Shown one piece after another: positions 21,122 through 31,965 of a stretch of DNA of 64,000 nt. Positions within the stretch are counted from its first letter, which is position 1. Each line of letters begins with the position of its first letter. The position numbers and the translations under genes are program-made. The DNA is from Caecitellus pseudoparvulus (Eukaryota > Bigyra: Bicosoecida): the NCBI GenBank assembly GCA_965644315.1, contig CBFFRQ010000031.1, positions 792,413 through 856,412 on the forward strand, read 5' to 3'. The notes beneath the pieces are model-generated. The model saw only the letters and a program-made list of their open reading frames with translations. It was not told the origin of the DNA and ran no database searches.

Positions 21122-22598
21122 CTACTCGCTGTCGCTGGAGTCCAGCAGCCCCCCGCCATCCCCAGCCTCCGCCACCCCAACCCCCACGGCGCCCTTGGCT
21201 GTGTCACCCCCCAGGACAGTGGCAAAGTGCAGCACAATACTGCCGTCGGCACCCCCTGTGAACACTTCGCTCGTGGCCTGCCGCACAGCCACCCGCTGCA
21301 CCCTGCCGACGTGGCCGGCCCAGTCACTCAGCAGCCGTCCACTGCCCAGTCCCACCACCGACACGCCTTGCGTCGCAGCGCCAGTGCCTGCGCCGCCTTG
21401 CAAGTCAACATCAGCTGCGTTTGGGTGAATCAATGCAACACCTCGCACTGCAGCTGCGATGCGCCGGTGGCCAGCATCGAGTTGGGGGCTGACAGGCATG
21501 GGCAGCTTGCCGAAGGTCAAGATGCCCGGCGTGAAGGCGCTGCGGTGGCGGGCTGGCAGACCAGAGCAATGCAGGGGGTAGCGGCTGATGTGCGGCAGGG
21601 CCACTGCGGCGGCGGGGGATCTGCTCGTGGAGACTGGCCACGCCCAGCCCCACAGCCGCACAGCTCCATCACGCCCACACGTGGCGAGCACCTCTTGCCC
21701 CGGCTGCTTCTCACAAGGCACAAAGGCCATGCCCGTCACGCCATTGGTGTGGGCGGTGGCGCGGTCTCGCTCGCGCCGGGTGGACATGCCGGCGGAGGCG
21801 CCCGCCGCCCGCCGCCCAGCAGCCAACGATGCAGCCAGCACCTCAGCGCGCTTGCTGGAGCTGAGCCTGCGACCAGGCTTAGAAACGGGGATGGTCTCTG
21901 CTGGCCTGGCATCCAGTGTCCCCACCATGGCATCTTGCTCCCCCCTGCGCACGTCCCACAGCACAGCAGCGCCCCCGGCGTCCCCACTGGCCAGCAACCA
22001 CGGAGTCGCACAGCTCCAGGTGAGGCAGGTGGCAGAGAGGGTATGCCCCGCCAATATACCCGTAGATGCACCAATGCGCAGGTCCATCAGCTCAATGCGG
22101 TGGTCAGAGGAAGCCACCGCGAGGCAGGTGTGCAGGGGGCTGCCCTGGCATGCTGCAGCACTGGACATGCCAATCGCTGCGACAGCCCCCAGCGCCTGGA
22201 GGCGCGCCGCCTCCTGCTGAGCGTTTGCGTCCCACACCCTCACAATTGCATCTTGACTGCCCGTGATGAACATGCCTGTGTCCACCGGGTACCAGCAGGC
22301 GCAGGTGATGCTGCTTGGCGTTGTGGGGGGCTGCAGATGGAGGCAGGGCTGCCACGCCGCCTCCTCAGCCCCTGGCCGTTCACCGGCACAGTCAAAGACA
22401 ACCACGTGCCCTTCAGATGTCCCACACAGCAGCCTGTGCAGAAGGCAGCGTTGAAAGAGCTGGGTGGGAGTGCCAGGCGCTGGTGTCGCCCTGCGGCGCT
22501 CACATGCGGTCTTCCACTGGGTCGACCACTAGGGTGGAGACCGTCCCCGACACGGACGCCACGAGCTGCGGACGGGGAAGGGTGGACATTTGCCCCAT
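21122..22598 (-). CDS. ERCC8: Cockayne syndrome A-like WD40 protein (DDB1-CUL4 receptor)
   Basis: Spliced minus-strand model: exons 22504-22598 and 21122-22433 with a 70-nt intron, 468 aa from MGQMST. The 5' end is uncertain: a CAG precedes that ATG, so an earlier exon may exist. Conserved CSA blocks are VSTLVVDPVEDRM-LLCGTSEG (across the intron), CWYPVDTGMFITGSQD..VRVWD, DLRIGASTGILAGH, LASGDAGGAAVLWDVRRGE and NGVTGMAFV, plus an acidic SSDSE C-terminus like human CSA. The fold should be a seven-bladed propeller. CSA recruits CRL4 ubiquitin ligase to stalled RNA polymerase II in transcription-coupled repair. An Ala/Arg/Ser-rich insertion (nt about 21770-21880) between propeller blades, plus other loops, accounts for the extra length over human (396 aa). 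Confidence 0.82.
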
Positions 22599-23008
22599 CT
22601 GCAGCGCACGGGGGCAGGGCTAGCACCTCACCCGATGCCTGGCGACAGCATTGGTGGCCACCGCATACGCTTGAGCACTTGCCACAGCCTCCTCTATCCT
22701 GCAGCGGGGCTCCTGACGTGCACACGTAAAAGCAGGAAGAGCTTTAAGTGCTGGCCATTTACATACACTTCAGGCTTTCGCTGACCGCTGCGCCTGGCTT
22801 GGATGGCGCGCAAGAGAGCCATGCCATGGGCCCGGACAAGCAGTCGTGTTTGCACAGGTCAATTTCCGCTTGAAGGCAAGTTTGCATAGGGCTGCACACA
22901 CTGAATCCCGGCCAGCGGGAGTGCGGAAGCACCTGTCCACTCGCTTGGATGAGCAGAGCGGTGGAAGGTATGTGCAGTTTCGGGTGGAAGTCGGTTTTGG
23001 GCCCTGCC
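22599..23008. other. Intergenic, possible unmodelled 5' exon of ERCC8
   Basis: A 410-bp gap between two minus-strand genes. On the minus strand 22640-22720 reads as an Ala/Glu-rich frame that might be a first ERCC8 exon, but the only apparent intron would be about 34 nt, too short compared with other introns here. Otherwise nothing is seen. Confidence 0.3.
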
Positions 23009-25047
23009 TCAAGCAGCCTCCACGTCTGCGCCCGCTTCCTGGGTGCCGGGCATGAGCTGCCTGGCAACCAGGTTTGCGTACAGCTCATTGGAGGCTAGCA
23101 GCTCGTCGTGCGTGCCTTGTCCCACTACACGCCCCCCATCCACCACAACCACACGATCGGCGTCGCGCACAGTGCTCAGGCGATGCGCGATGACAAGCAC
23201 CGTGCGCCCGCGCATGAGGCGGTCCAGCGCCCCTTGCACCACTGCCTCTGACTCGGCATCCAGGGCGCTGCTGGCTTCGTCAAACACGCACAGCAAGGGG
23301 TCCTTGATCACTGCACGAGCAATGGCCACTCGCTGCTTCTGGCCCCCACTTAGGCGAACCCCACGCTCTCCCGTGCTGGTCCGGTAGCCGTCCGGGAAGC
23401 GCGAGATGAACTGGTGGGCGTTGGCAACGTCAGCAGCAGCTTGCACTGCCGCCTCTGAAGCGTCGGGGACGGCATAGGCAATGTTTTCGGCGATGCTGGA
23501 GGAGAACAAGACGGGCTCTTGGCGCACCAAGCCCACCTGATCCCGCCACCAACTACCGTCCAAGTCCCTCATGTCCACACCATCCACCAGCACCACGCCC
23601 GAGGAGGGGTGGTAGAACCCCTCCACGAGATTCACTACTGTGGACTTGCCGCCACCCGAAGGCCCCACGAGGGCCGTCACCGTCCCGGGCGACAGCGTCA
23701 AGTTGAAGTCCTGCAGCACAGGCACGTCTGGGCGGCTAGGGTACGCGAAGTTGACACGTGACAGCTGCACTTCCCCCCGCATGAGCTGGCGGTCCAGCTT
23801 GCGCCCCCCATTGAGAGAGATGCTTGGTTCACGGTCCAGGATCTGGAAGACCCGGTCGTTGGCCCCCACCGCTTGCATGAGGTTGCCAAAGAGCCCGCTC
23901 AGCATGGCCAGCGACGCGCCAATCTGCACCGCGTACAGCAGGAATGCGGTGAGGGTGCCCACGCTCAGAGACCCCTGCAGCACGAGTGTGCCACCATACC
24001 AGACGATGCCTGTGAAGGCCAGCGTCGTGACACCCTGCATGCCTCCGGAAAAGACACCGTACGCGAGGGCCGTCTTGATGCCCAAGGCCAGCGTCTCGGC
24101 GATGCGCTCGCCGTAAGCCGCCTCCTGCCTGCCTTCCCCAGCAAACGACCGGACCGTTCTAATCGCACCCAAGGACTCCTCAGCCACTTCTGTGGCTTGT
24201 GCAAGGGCCTTGCGAGTGGACTTGGACAGGTTGCGGACGTACCGGCCATACACCGCGGCGGTGATGGCTGTGAGGGGCACGATGCCCATGAGCACCAGGG
24301 CAAGGCGCCAATTGAGCACAAACAGGTATGCGATGCCTCCAAGTACAGTCGCAGAAGAGCGCAGGAACATGCTGATGTTCGTCGTGACGGCGTCTTTGAG
24401 GATGGTGACATCAGAGCCGAGACGGGACACCAACTCCCCCGTGCGGTTGGAATCGAAGAAGGCCACCTCTTGCTGCATGATGGCGTGGAAGAGCTTGTTG
24501 CGGAGGCGGGCCACGACCCGTTGGCCTGTGCAGCTGGGGCGATGCGTGCGCGGTGGCAGTGGGGCTCACACCTCACAGCGACGGGCGGGTCTCACTTGAA
24601 AAGGAATCCACGCAGGAAAGCGAAGACAGCCGACGCCACGGTGACGATGACGAGAACAATGGCGTTGTCCCTCAGTTTATCCTGCTCTTTGTTCGCAATT
24701 GCGTTGACGACGTTCCCAAAAATTGCCCTGCAGTCGGCGAAGGAGGGAGGGTGCCGGCGCCCCGCTGATGGAAGCAATTTACCGCACGTTACCCACGGAA
24801 TGAGCAGCTGCGTCCCGGCAGTGATGAAGAGGGCAATGGTGGCGACGACGAGGATGCATGCCTCAGGCTTTGCTTCTGCCAGCAGCCTACATATGTCCAG
24901 CTCGATTTGCTCCCGCTCCAGCCCTGAATCGCCGACGGAAGGCGACCCATCCCCCCCGGCACTTCGCGAAGCCGCTTTCGAAGGGGATAGCAGGGGCTGT
25001 TCCACGTCCCGCCCGGGGCGCTCCGGAATGCTCGCTGCAGTCGCCAT
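23009..25047 (-). CDS. ABC half-transporter, TAP/ABCB-like
   Basis: Three-exon minus-strand model: 24797-25047, 24596-24727 and 23009-24533 (introns 69 and 62 nt), 635 aa. Splicing restores LLIPAIFGNVVNAI and GFLFNCTGQRVVARLR, typical of the ABCB transmembrane domain; unspliced frames hit stops. The membrane domain (about residues 60-375) includes FFDSNRTGELVSRL. The ATPase domain (about 395-620) has all motifs: Walker A GPSGGGKST, signature LSGGQKQRVAIARA, Walker B CVFDEASSALD and H-loop IAHRLSTV. It is a half transporter acting as a dimer. The order and sequence resemble TAP-type proteins and plant TAP2-like ABCB (vacuolar) transporters. Substrate and membrane (ER, vacuole or mitochondrion) cannot be told; no strong mitochondrial presequence is seen. 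Confidence 0.9.
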
Positions 25048-25488
25048 GGTGCAGCCACTGGCGCCCTGCCTCGCGCGTCCGCACAGGATGAGGGCCTGCT
25101 CTCGGCCCAGTCGCCAAGCGCGCAAGGCGAGGCACACAGGCAAAGCAGATAGCTGACTATTCTAGCAAAGCAAGAGCTTTGCCATCTTGGTACACGGCTG
25201 CATTGTACGAAGCAAGGGAACTGGAAAGTGAGCATTGGGCCGAAGAGGAGCGTCTGCCACGACGTTGTCCCAGCTGTCTTCATCTGCCACGCCAAATCCC
25301 ACGTCACAACCGACAACACACCGAGCTCTTGGACAGTTCCAAATACCCCCAACTTCAAAGGTTCATACACACCCTGTCCAAACAAGCTCTTCACTGCAGC
25401 TCGTCGCTGTGGAGTGGCACTGCAGCAAAGCCGGAGCAGGCCCAGCTGGAATCAAGCCCAGCACCTTGGCAGCTCCGCAAGCCGAAAC
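25048..25488. promoter_or_regulatory. Divergent upstream region, ABC transporter / RING-H2 protein
   Basis: A 441-bp gap between divergent genes. An in-frame plus-strand extension reads through it but carries no recognisable content. The signal peptide at 25489 favours a start there. Confidence 0.35.
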
Positions 25489-28400
25489 ATGCTGGGCAGG
25501 CAGGGCGCCAGGTGGTGGCAGCTCTTCTGGACACTGTTCTTGTGCGCATGGCAGGTAGCATGCCCCCTGCCAGCTCAACGCTTGACGGGGCAGCTGTTTG
25601 GGGTTGGCTGGGTACTGGCCCTGCCGCCACGAGATCCCTCAGCAGTGGTGCGGGAGGCTGCCCAAGAAGGTACGTGCCTCGTGACATGCAGCGAAGCCGC
25701 TTCAAATCAAGCACTGTGCGAGCGCCCCTTGCAGCTTGCTTTGCGGCTGGCTTGGGGCCGCCGTTGGCGCAGCATTCCCTGCCAGTCCCATGGACTTCTG
25801 AAGCCGCAGCGACAATCCTGGGGGAAGTGCTCGGGCCACGTGCCGCCGTGAGCGTGGGCGGATGCTGTGCCAATGCCGTCTGGTGTGAATTAGATGCCCA
25901 ACAGTATGATGAGCTCGTGGATGGCGCCCCAGGCCGGCCTGTGCCTTGCTTCACGCACAACTCTCAACTATCGCCGAAGCCGGCTTCATATCGTAACGTT
26001 GGCTGGCTGGCTCAGAGCCTGACCGCCAATGCCAGCGCCCCCATGCCGCTGCCCCTCTACGCATGCACTTTGCAGCAGGAGGAGGAGCTGACACGCCGGT
26101 CCCTGCAAGGGCCTGCCCGCGGGCGTTCCTTGCAGCTGCATGCAGCTGACCAGGCCCAAGCGTCTTGGCTGGGCGTGAGGCCGCCCAAGGCTGCACCGCC
26201 CCAGCTGCGGGCAGCGCGGCAGGCACAGCTACAAGCGGCAGCCCCCCTGCAGGCAACTGCCGTGTACCCTTCCTCCGTTGCCCCATCACAACGCATGTCT
26301 GTCTGGGGCGTCTCCCTCACGGCGCCTCGAGCTGGGCCAGCCGGCCTCGACATCCAGGTCGGCGGCGCCACTTGTGCAGGAATCATTGATGTGTGCTCGG
26401 AAGGGTGTGCTCCCTGTTCGGGCAGCAACCCTTGTGCCCCGGGTTTCGTCTGTGTCACGTTTTCTGGCTCCACGTCGACGCGGGCAGCCTGTGTCGCGGA
26501 GTGCCGATCAGCACCCCAGCTGCTCCCCGGCCTGCCCACGCCCCCCTCCAGTCCCTTTGCACTGTTCCCGGCGCAGCAGTACTGCGCTTGTGGCGGACTG
26601 TGTGTTACGTACTGCCTTAGCGCGTGTTCGGCCGGCAACTACATCAGCCTCTGCTTGCCTCCCGGCACTCCCAACCCTAATGACTTTGACGCACTGTGCA
26701 GTGGCGGACCGGAGGATTTCCTGCGCCCACCACCAGCTGCATTTCCCGATCTGCCACCTGGTGCTGCTTCTGCCACTCAACGCTTGGAGTGCTCTGTGAC
26801 GGGCCAAGCATTCGGCTTGGCAGACACTGCAACAGCGTCGACGCGGCAGCTCGGCGCTGCCGGCGCCCAGTTCGCCGCTCAGCCGGGCAAGACGCCGTTC
26901 AGCGTGGATGCCACAGGCGCGCTCCTGCCGAATACTCTGCTTGCACCACCCAGCATCGTCCAGGTCAGCAGGTGGGAGCCTGGGGATGACTTGCCAGCCT
27001 ACCACGGCGCACTGGCTGCAGGCGGCCCGAATGCCAGTGTGGCAGCCGTTCTGCCCGGCACGGGAATGTGCGATGGGGGTGGTGGTAGCGCTGTTATTGT
27101 GCGCAACAGCGTGACAGGGGGCAACAGTGTGGGCAAGAGCGCGGCCACGCCCACCCCGTCCGCAACGCCCACCGGGTCGCCCTCAGCCTCTCCGTCTGCC
27201 TCCGTCAGTGCATCAGGCACGGTTTCGCCCTCCGGGTCGCCCTCAGCCTCCCCGTCTGCCTCCGTCAGTGCATCAGGCACGGTTTCGCCCTCCGCATCGC
27301 CTACAGTGTCCAATGGCACCGCAGCCCCACCCACATCAAGCCCTTCCATGACTGCAACACCAAGTTCGACACCCACCAGCACTGGGACTGCAAGCGCGTT
27401 TGTGAGCCCGTCTGGGACAGGTTCGTCATCGCCAACGCCGTCGGGCACCACAACTGCGAGCGGGACAGCCAGCCCCTCTCCATCCATCGTTTCTCCCACT
27501 CCCACCCCGTCTCCATCGCCCTCTTGCACGGCCACCCCCTCGGTCTCATCATCTGTCTCCCCACACACGTCGCCGTCAAGCTCCGCAGCCAGGACGCCCA
27601 GCAGCTCCCCATCACCTTCAGTCACCCCCTCCCTTTCAGTCAGCCCAAGTTCCTCAGCAATGGGAACTCCCACTCCCAGCAGCAGTCCGGGTCCACCCGC
27701 ACTGTCAGGAGCGGCGTACCGGTTCCCGGTACCGTTGGTGTACTGGCGCAGTCTCCAGTGCACAACGTCGGACCACTGCGCCACAGCGGATGTCTGCACT
27801 TCGCCGGTTTGTGTCAGTGGGTGCTGTGTGTACGTGCCAACAGGGCATTGCAGCACCGACACGGTGGAGGCTGAAGCCCGTGCCCCACGCCTGCTGCCAC
27901 AGGGGAGGCGGTCGCTGCCTCTGCCCCCGCCAGTTGCTGCTGCGGCGCTGCCGGTGGCACCACCCCTGCCGATCTCCAGTTGCAACGTCGATACGTCAGC
28001 TCAGCTTGGAGACATTGACGACGCACCGCTCTCCCCTGCCCCACTTCGAGGCAAGCTCACAGCGGACACTGCAGGCGCCTTGGCCGCTGATGTGGCGGCC
28101 AATGCCACGGACTCCCACTGGGCCTTCCCACTGTATCGCCACCGCTTCACGTCACTGCACATGGGATCGAACGGCATCCTGCAAGCCGCTGCGGAGGCCC
28201 CCTGTGGAGCTGTGTGGGCCAACCCGACCGCTCGCCCGAGCTTTCCGCTGTGCTTCTACACCAATGCTTACTTCGGACTCGTTGCGCCGCTGTCGACGGA
28301 TTGGAACCCCGCGCAAAGCGAGAACTCCAGCTTGTCCCTGAGGGTGCTTGGAACCAGCATGTGTGCCTCGTGGTACAATGTCCCCCTTTTTACCGGCGTG

Positions 28401-31052
28401 GCAGTGCCAGGGGAGCCGGCAGGCAGCTTCGAAGCGTGTCTCGCTGCCGACGGCGGGGTGCACTTCTGGCTGCGGCCGCAGGCCCAAAGCCTGGTTGCCC
28501 CAGCCAGCATCGCGGCAGGAGCGCCCCCTACCTCCACGCTGACCTTGCCGGCCACACAAGCTGACCCTCAAGCGCAGCAGTGGATTTCCGGCGTGCGGTC
28601 TCCCGATACCGTGCCATTCATGCCGTCTGCAGTGGATGCGGACTCAGCACAGGGTGCCTTGACAGATCTCATTGACGCCAACTTCAACGTGACGGACCCC
28701 TTGCCGTGGGAGGGCATGGCGCTGCCGGGGTCCCAGGCCTCGGCTGCTTCGGTGGTGACGCAAGACCAAGTTCTGTTCCGTGGCCCTGCCTTGCGGGCTG
28801 CCCAGCAGCAGGGCCACGCCCTCGCCACCTGCTCCGTCGGCAGCGCAGCATGCATGACGCCCAGATGTGGCACAGCAGCGGGAGGGACACGTGTCATCGT
28901 GCACTGGTCTGGGGCGGGGTGTGGGCTTCGTCCCCGCCTGCGCACAGTGGAGGGCCTTTCCAACAGGGCCATTTCAGAGGCGGAATTGGCTAACCTGACG
29001 TCATACAAGGAGCCCAATGCGAAAGTGGGGAGTGGATTAGCCGAAGCTCAGCCGTTTAGTTGGGCGCCGTGGGTGGATGCCGGCACTGCCACCTTCTGCG
29101 CATTTGGCGGCGTGCCGCACAACGCATCAGCTGCGCAGGTGCTTGCTGCGCCCAACATCGTGCCAGCCCAGCCCCAGGTTGCGGGCGTGGTGGGCTTGGC
29201 AGGGCAAGATGTCGGGGCTACCTCCTTCACGTGCGACACGCCCCCCCTCGCGGCAGTCTTGGGCGCCACAGGGGCCGAGGCGGTCAGCGCTGCTGCCAAT
29301 CGCAGCGCGGCGGCTGGGGCAGGTGCCAGGCGCGACCTGCACACAGCCGCCGCGCAGGCGCTGTGGGGCAGGAACGCCACTGGCCTCACCAACTCCACCG
29401 GCCCGCTGCTTGTGCCGGTGCCTGTGACACTCCTGGCCGTCTTGCCTGGTCCGGGGGGGGTGCTGGCAGCAGGCCGCGTGCTGGTGCTGCCAGTGGTGAG
29501 CATGCAGCTGCCCAGCAATGGCAGCAGGCTGGCAGAGTCCAGGCTGTCCGTTGAGCCACTGCTTCGGGATTCTGCAACACCCATTCGCCGAGCGTTCGCA
29601 GCAGCAGGCGGCCGGGTGATGCCTCTGTCCTTCACGTACCAGGCCCTGCGCCCAGGGGATGCCAACGTGTCCTGTGATTGTGTTGGGCGGCAGCCGCCAT
29701 CTGCTGACACATCAATCGTGGGTGTTTGCAACACCGTGGGCATGTGTGTGACCCACGTGGAGCCCCAGCCAGCCGGAAACACCACCGTGAACACCAGCAC
29801 CCCCATCCAGCCCCTCCCCTCCAGCAGGAGGGTGTCAGATCTGGTGAGTGCCCTCCCCCCTCCCCCTGGAGGGCTGCTCCACCCTGCAGATGGCCAGGTG
29901 TTGGACTGTGCTGGCGTGCCGTTCGGGGAGGCAGGGCCCAGCGCCTGTGGCAGCTGCACTGGCGGCACCACCGGCCTCCCCTCCGAGCCCGACTGTGCGG
30001 GTGTGTGCGGTGGCAGCGCGACGCTGGACTGTGCAGGCGTGTGCAATGGCCAGTCTGCGCCGGGGACGGACGGTGGCTGCTGTTTGCCCGCTGCAAAAGA
30101 CTGCATGGGTGTGTGTGGGGGCAGCGCCATTCGGGATTGTACTGGCGTGTGCGGGGGCAGCGCTGTGCGGGATTGCGGGGGCACCTGTCGCGGGCGCAAG
30201 GTGGTGGACTGCAGTGGGGTGTGTGGCGGGTCGGCGTTTATTGACACCTGCGGCAGGTGCGCTGGGGGAAGCACTGGTCTGCTCCCCTGTGCCTCCCCGA
30301 CGCCGTCCCCCTCCACTGGCGCCCAGTCAGGTGGTGACGATGACTCACCTGGCACGTCCCCAACATCCCCCCAGCAGCGCGGCGAGGACGTGGACTCCCA
30401 GGTCACGCGGGCTATTCTCATTGCCGGCGTGGCCGCGTTCGGTGGGTCGTTCTGCTTCCTGGGGCTCTGCTACGCTCGCATGCGGTGGCGCGACCAGCCA
30501 GTGGAGTTCGCGGTGGAGGATGTGGAGGACTTCGAACAGCGAACTGGCACGCACGGCTTGCCTGCCGTCGCCATCGCCGGCATTCCCAAGCAGCCCTTCA
30601 CTGCCGCCATGGCGCAGGGGCCCTCAGGGGACATGTGCATCGTGTGCCAGGACACCTTCAAGGAGGGCGAACCCGTGGCGGCCCTGGTGTGCAAGCACAT
30701 CTTCCATCCAGCCTGTGTCGAGGGCTGGTTGAGGAGCCACACGACGTGCCCGACGTGCAGGTACGAGCTGGAGGGGTGGGTGATTGAGTCGGGGCTGGCG
30801 GTGCAGCCTCCACGGGTGCGCAGTGGCCGACGGCGCATGCAGCCGGCAGAGGCGCAAGTGCACCCCGCGCCAGTGGATGCGGTGTCCCCACTTCGAGCTG
30901 CGTGGCCTCATGAACCATCTGATGCTGGAGAGGCGGCGGCACCGGAGCGCCCTGCGCCGGCACTCATGGAGATGGTGGTGCGGCACCCGGCACCTACAGC
31001 GCCGCCTTCACCCCCTCGCACAAGCCGGGCACGCACGTCCAGCAGTGCATGA
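25489..31052 (+). CDS. Large type-I membrane RING-H2 protein with plexin/NIDO-like ectodomain
   Basis: Spliced model join(25489..25669, 25735..31052), 1832 aa; 65-nt intron GTACGT...TTGCAG. Exon 1 begins with a strong signal peptide ([13 protein letters not shown] core). The ectodomain holds a cysteine-rich block (about residues 273-370) and a Ser/Thr/Pro mucin-like stretch (about 523-716). A domain resembling the plexin-domain-containing (TEM7)/NIDO fold lies at about 823-973: [19 protein letters not shown], then [12 protein letters not shown], then [16 protein letters not shown]. Cys-rich DC.GVCGGSA repeats follow (about 1450-1577). One transmembrane helix (about 1620-1643) precedes a cytoplasmic C3H2C3 RING-H2 finger (about 1695-1738; C..C, C.H..H..C, C..C all present). 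It is therefore a likely membrane E3 ubiquitin ligase with an adhesive or receptor-like ectodomain. The ligand is unknown. Confidence 0.82.
27174..27293 (+). repeat. 60-bp tandem duplication inside the mucin-like region
   Basis: Two near-identical 60-bp units starting at 27174 and 27234 differ at a single visible base (TCTCC/TCCCC). They encode a 20-residue [19 protein letters not shown] unit twice in the RING-H2 protein. The near identity suggests recent slippage, and copy number may vary between strains. Confidence 0.9.
29901..30281 (+). repeat. DC-x-GVCGGSA cysteine-rich repeat array
   Basis: Within the RING-H2 protein, about seven short units of the form D-C-(A/M/T/S)-G-(V)-C-(G/N)-G recur and end in a [12 protein letters not shown] unit. 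Such DCxGVCGG repeats occur in extracellular proteins of protists and marine bacteria. Each unit's cysteine pair probably forms a disulfide in a stalk next to the membrane. Confidence 0.8.
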
Positions 31053-31217
31053 CTGGTCACAACAACCAAATTCATTCTTTATGTTGTGGTCTCGTGACTG
31101 TGCTGCTGCTTGCTGAAGCGCAGTGTTTGCCGATCCTGCACTTGCCCAGCTGCGCCCCTCTCACAGAACGCCAGCCATTCTGACCCGGCACGCCTGGAAG
31201 GCGCGTCTCGTGCGGCA

Positions 31218-31896
31218 ATGGAGAGAATTTCCATTGCATCTCCATATGTTCCCTCTGGACTTCCAACACGCCCGTCAAACGCTTTCGTGAGAAAGGTGGG
31301 GTGCCGTTGGTGTCACCGCGCGGTGGGGCGAAACGTATGCGAAACGCTTGAGCCTCCCTGTCCCACAGCACGTTCAAAGCATGCGGGGAGAATCCATGGC
31401 ACTGCTCGGCTACATGGGAGGATCAGAACACGGTTTCGGCGGACAGTCAGGGCATGTTATCCGCAGGAAGACTGCCCCCACCAGCACAAAGCAGCGGCAG
31501 GCAGCAGCGCCTTCGTGCCGGGCAGAGCAGCTTCCGTGCCTTGACAGCATGGCGCTGCAGGACAACCTGAGCACGCCATCCCAAGCAGACCACTTTGCCT
31601 ACAAATCCCTGCACGTACCATTTGAGCCCCTCCCAGTCCCGGCACAGCAGCTGGCAGGCGCTGCCCGGGCGCACTACGCAGTCCCTCCACTGTACACACG
31701 CCGGCCGGGGCCAGGCAGGGGGACCAGGCAAGGCGACCTGCACCCCCAGCACTTCTCTGGACATCCTCAGCATTTCAGCCATCGTTCAAAGCAGCTGCTG
31801 GCGCAGACCGCTGCCTTGCGAGCGGGAGCGTTGGGTCTGCAGCAGCGGCGAGCACGCCTGGGCGCGTTCAAGGCGCAAGTGTGCGGGGCGCGGTGA
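31218..31896 (+). CDS. Small orphan protein, two exons
   Basis: Spliced model join(31218..31295, 31369..31896), 201 aa; the 73-nt intron is GTGGGG...TCCCACAG and the join is phase 0 (NAFVRK|HVQSMRG). I do not recognise the family. The protein is basic and Gln/Pro/Arg-rich with no membrane segment or signal peptide. It contains FAYKSLHVPFEPLPVPAQQL, a repeated HPQHFSGHPQHFSH, and a helical C-terminus rich in Leu/Gln/Arg. It lies tail to tail with the large coiled-coil gene, whose stop is 70 bp away. Support comes from intron length and phase matching the neighbours, not from homology. Confidence 0.5.
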
Positions 31897-31965
31897 AATG
31901 CATTGCAACAACAAGACCAGGCGGCAGCACTCGAGGAGGAGGGCGCGGCGACGCCCGGCAGCAGT

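Noticed and set aside
21107-22729. 540-codon plus-strand frame opposite ERCC8
   Set aside because: Antisense to a WD40 gene with clear homology; the frame has no recognisable content.
24592-25143. Separate 183-codon gene upstream of the ABC transporter
   Set aside because: Its TGA lies inside a GTGAGA donor; splicing in phase reconstitutes the transporter membrane domain.
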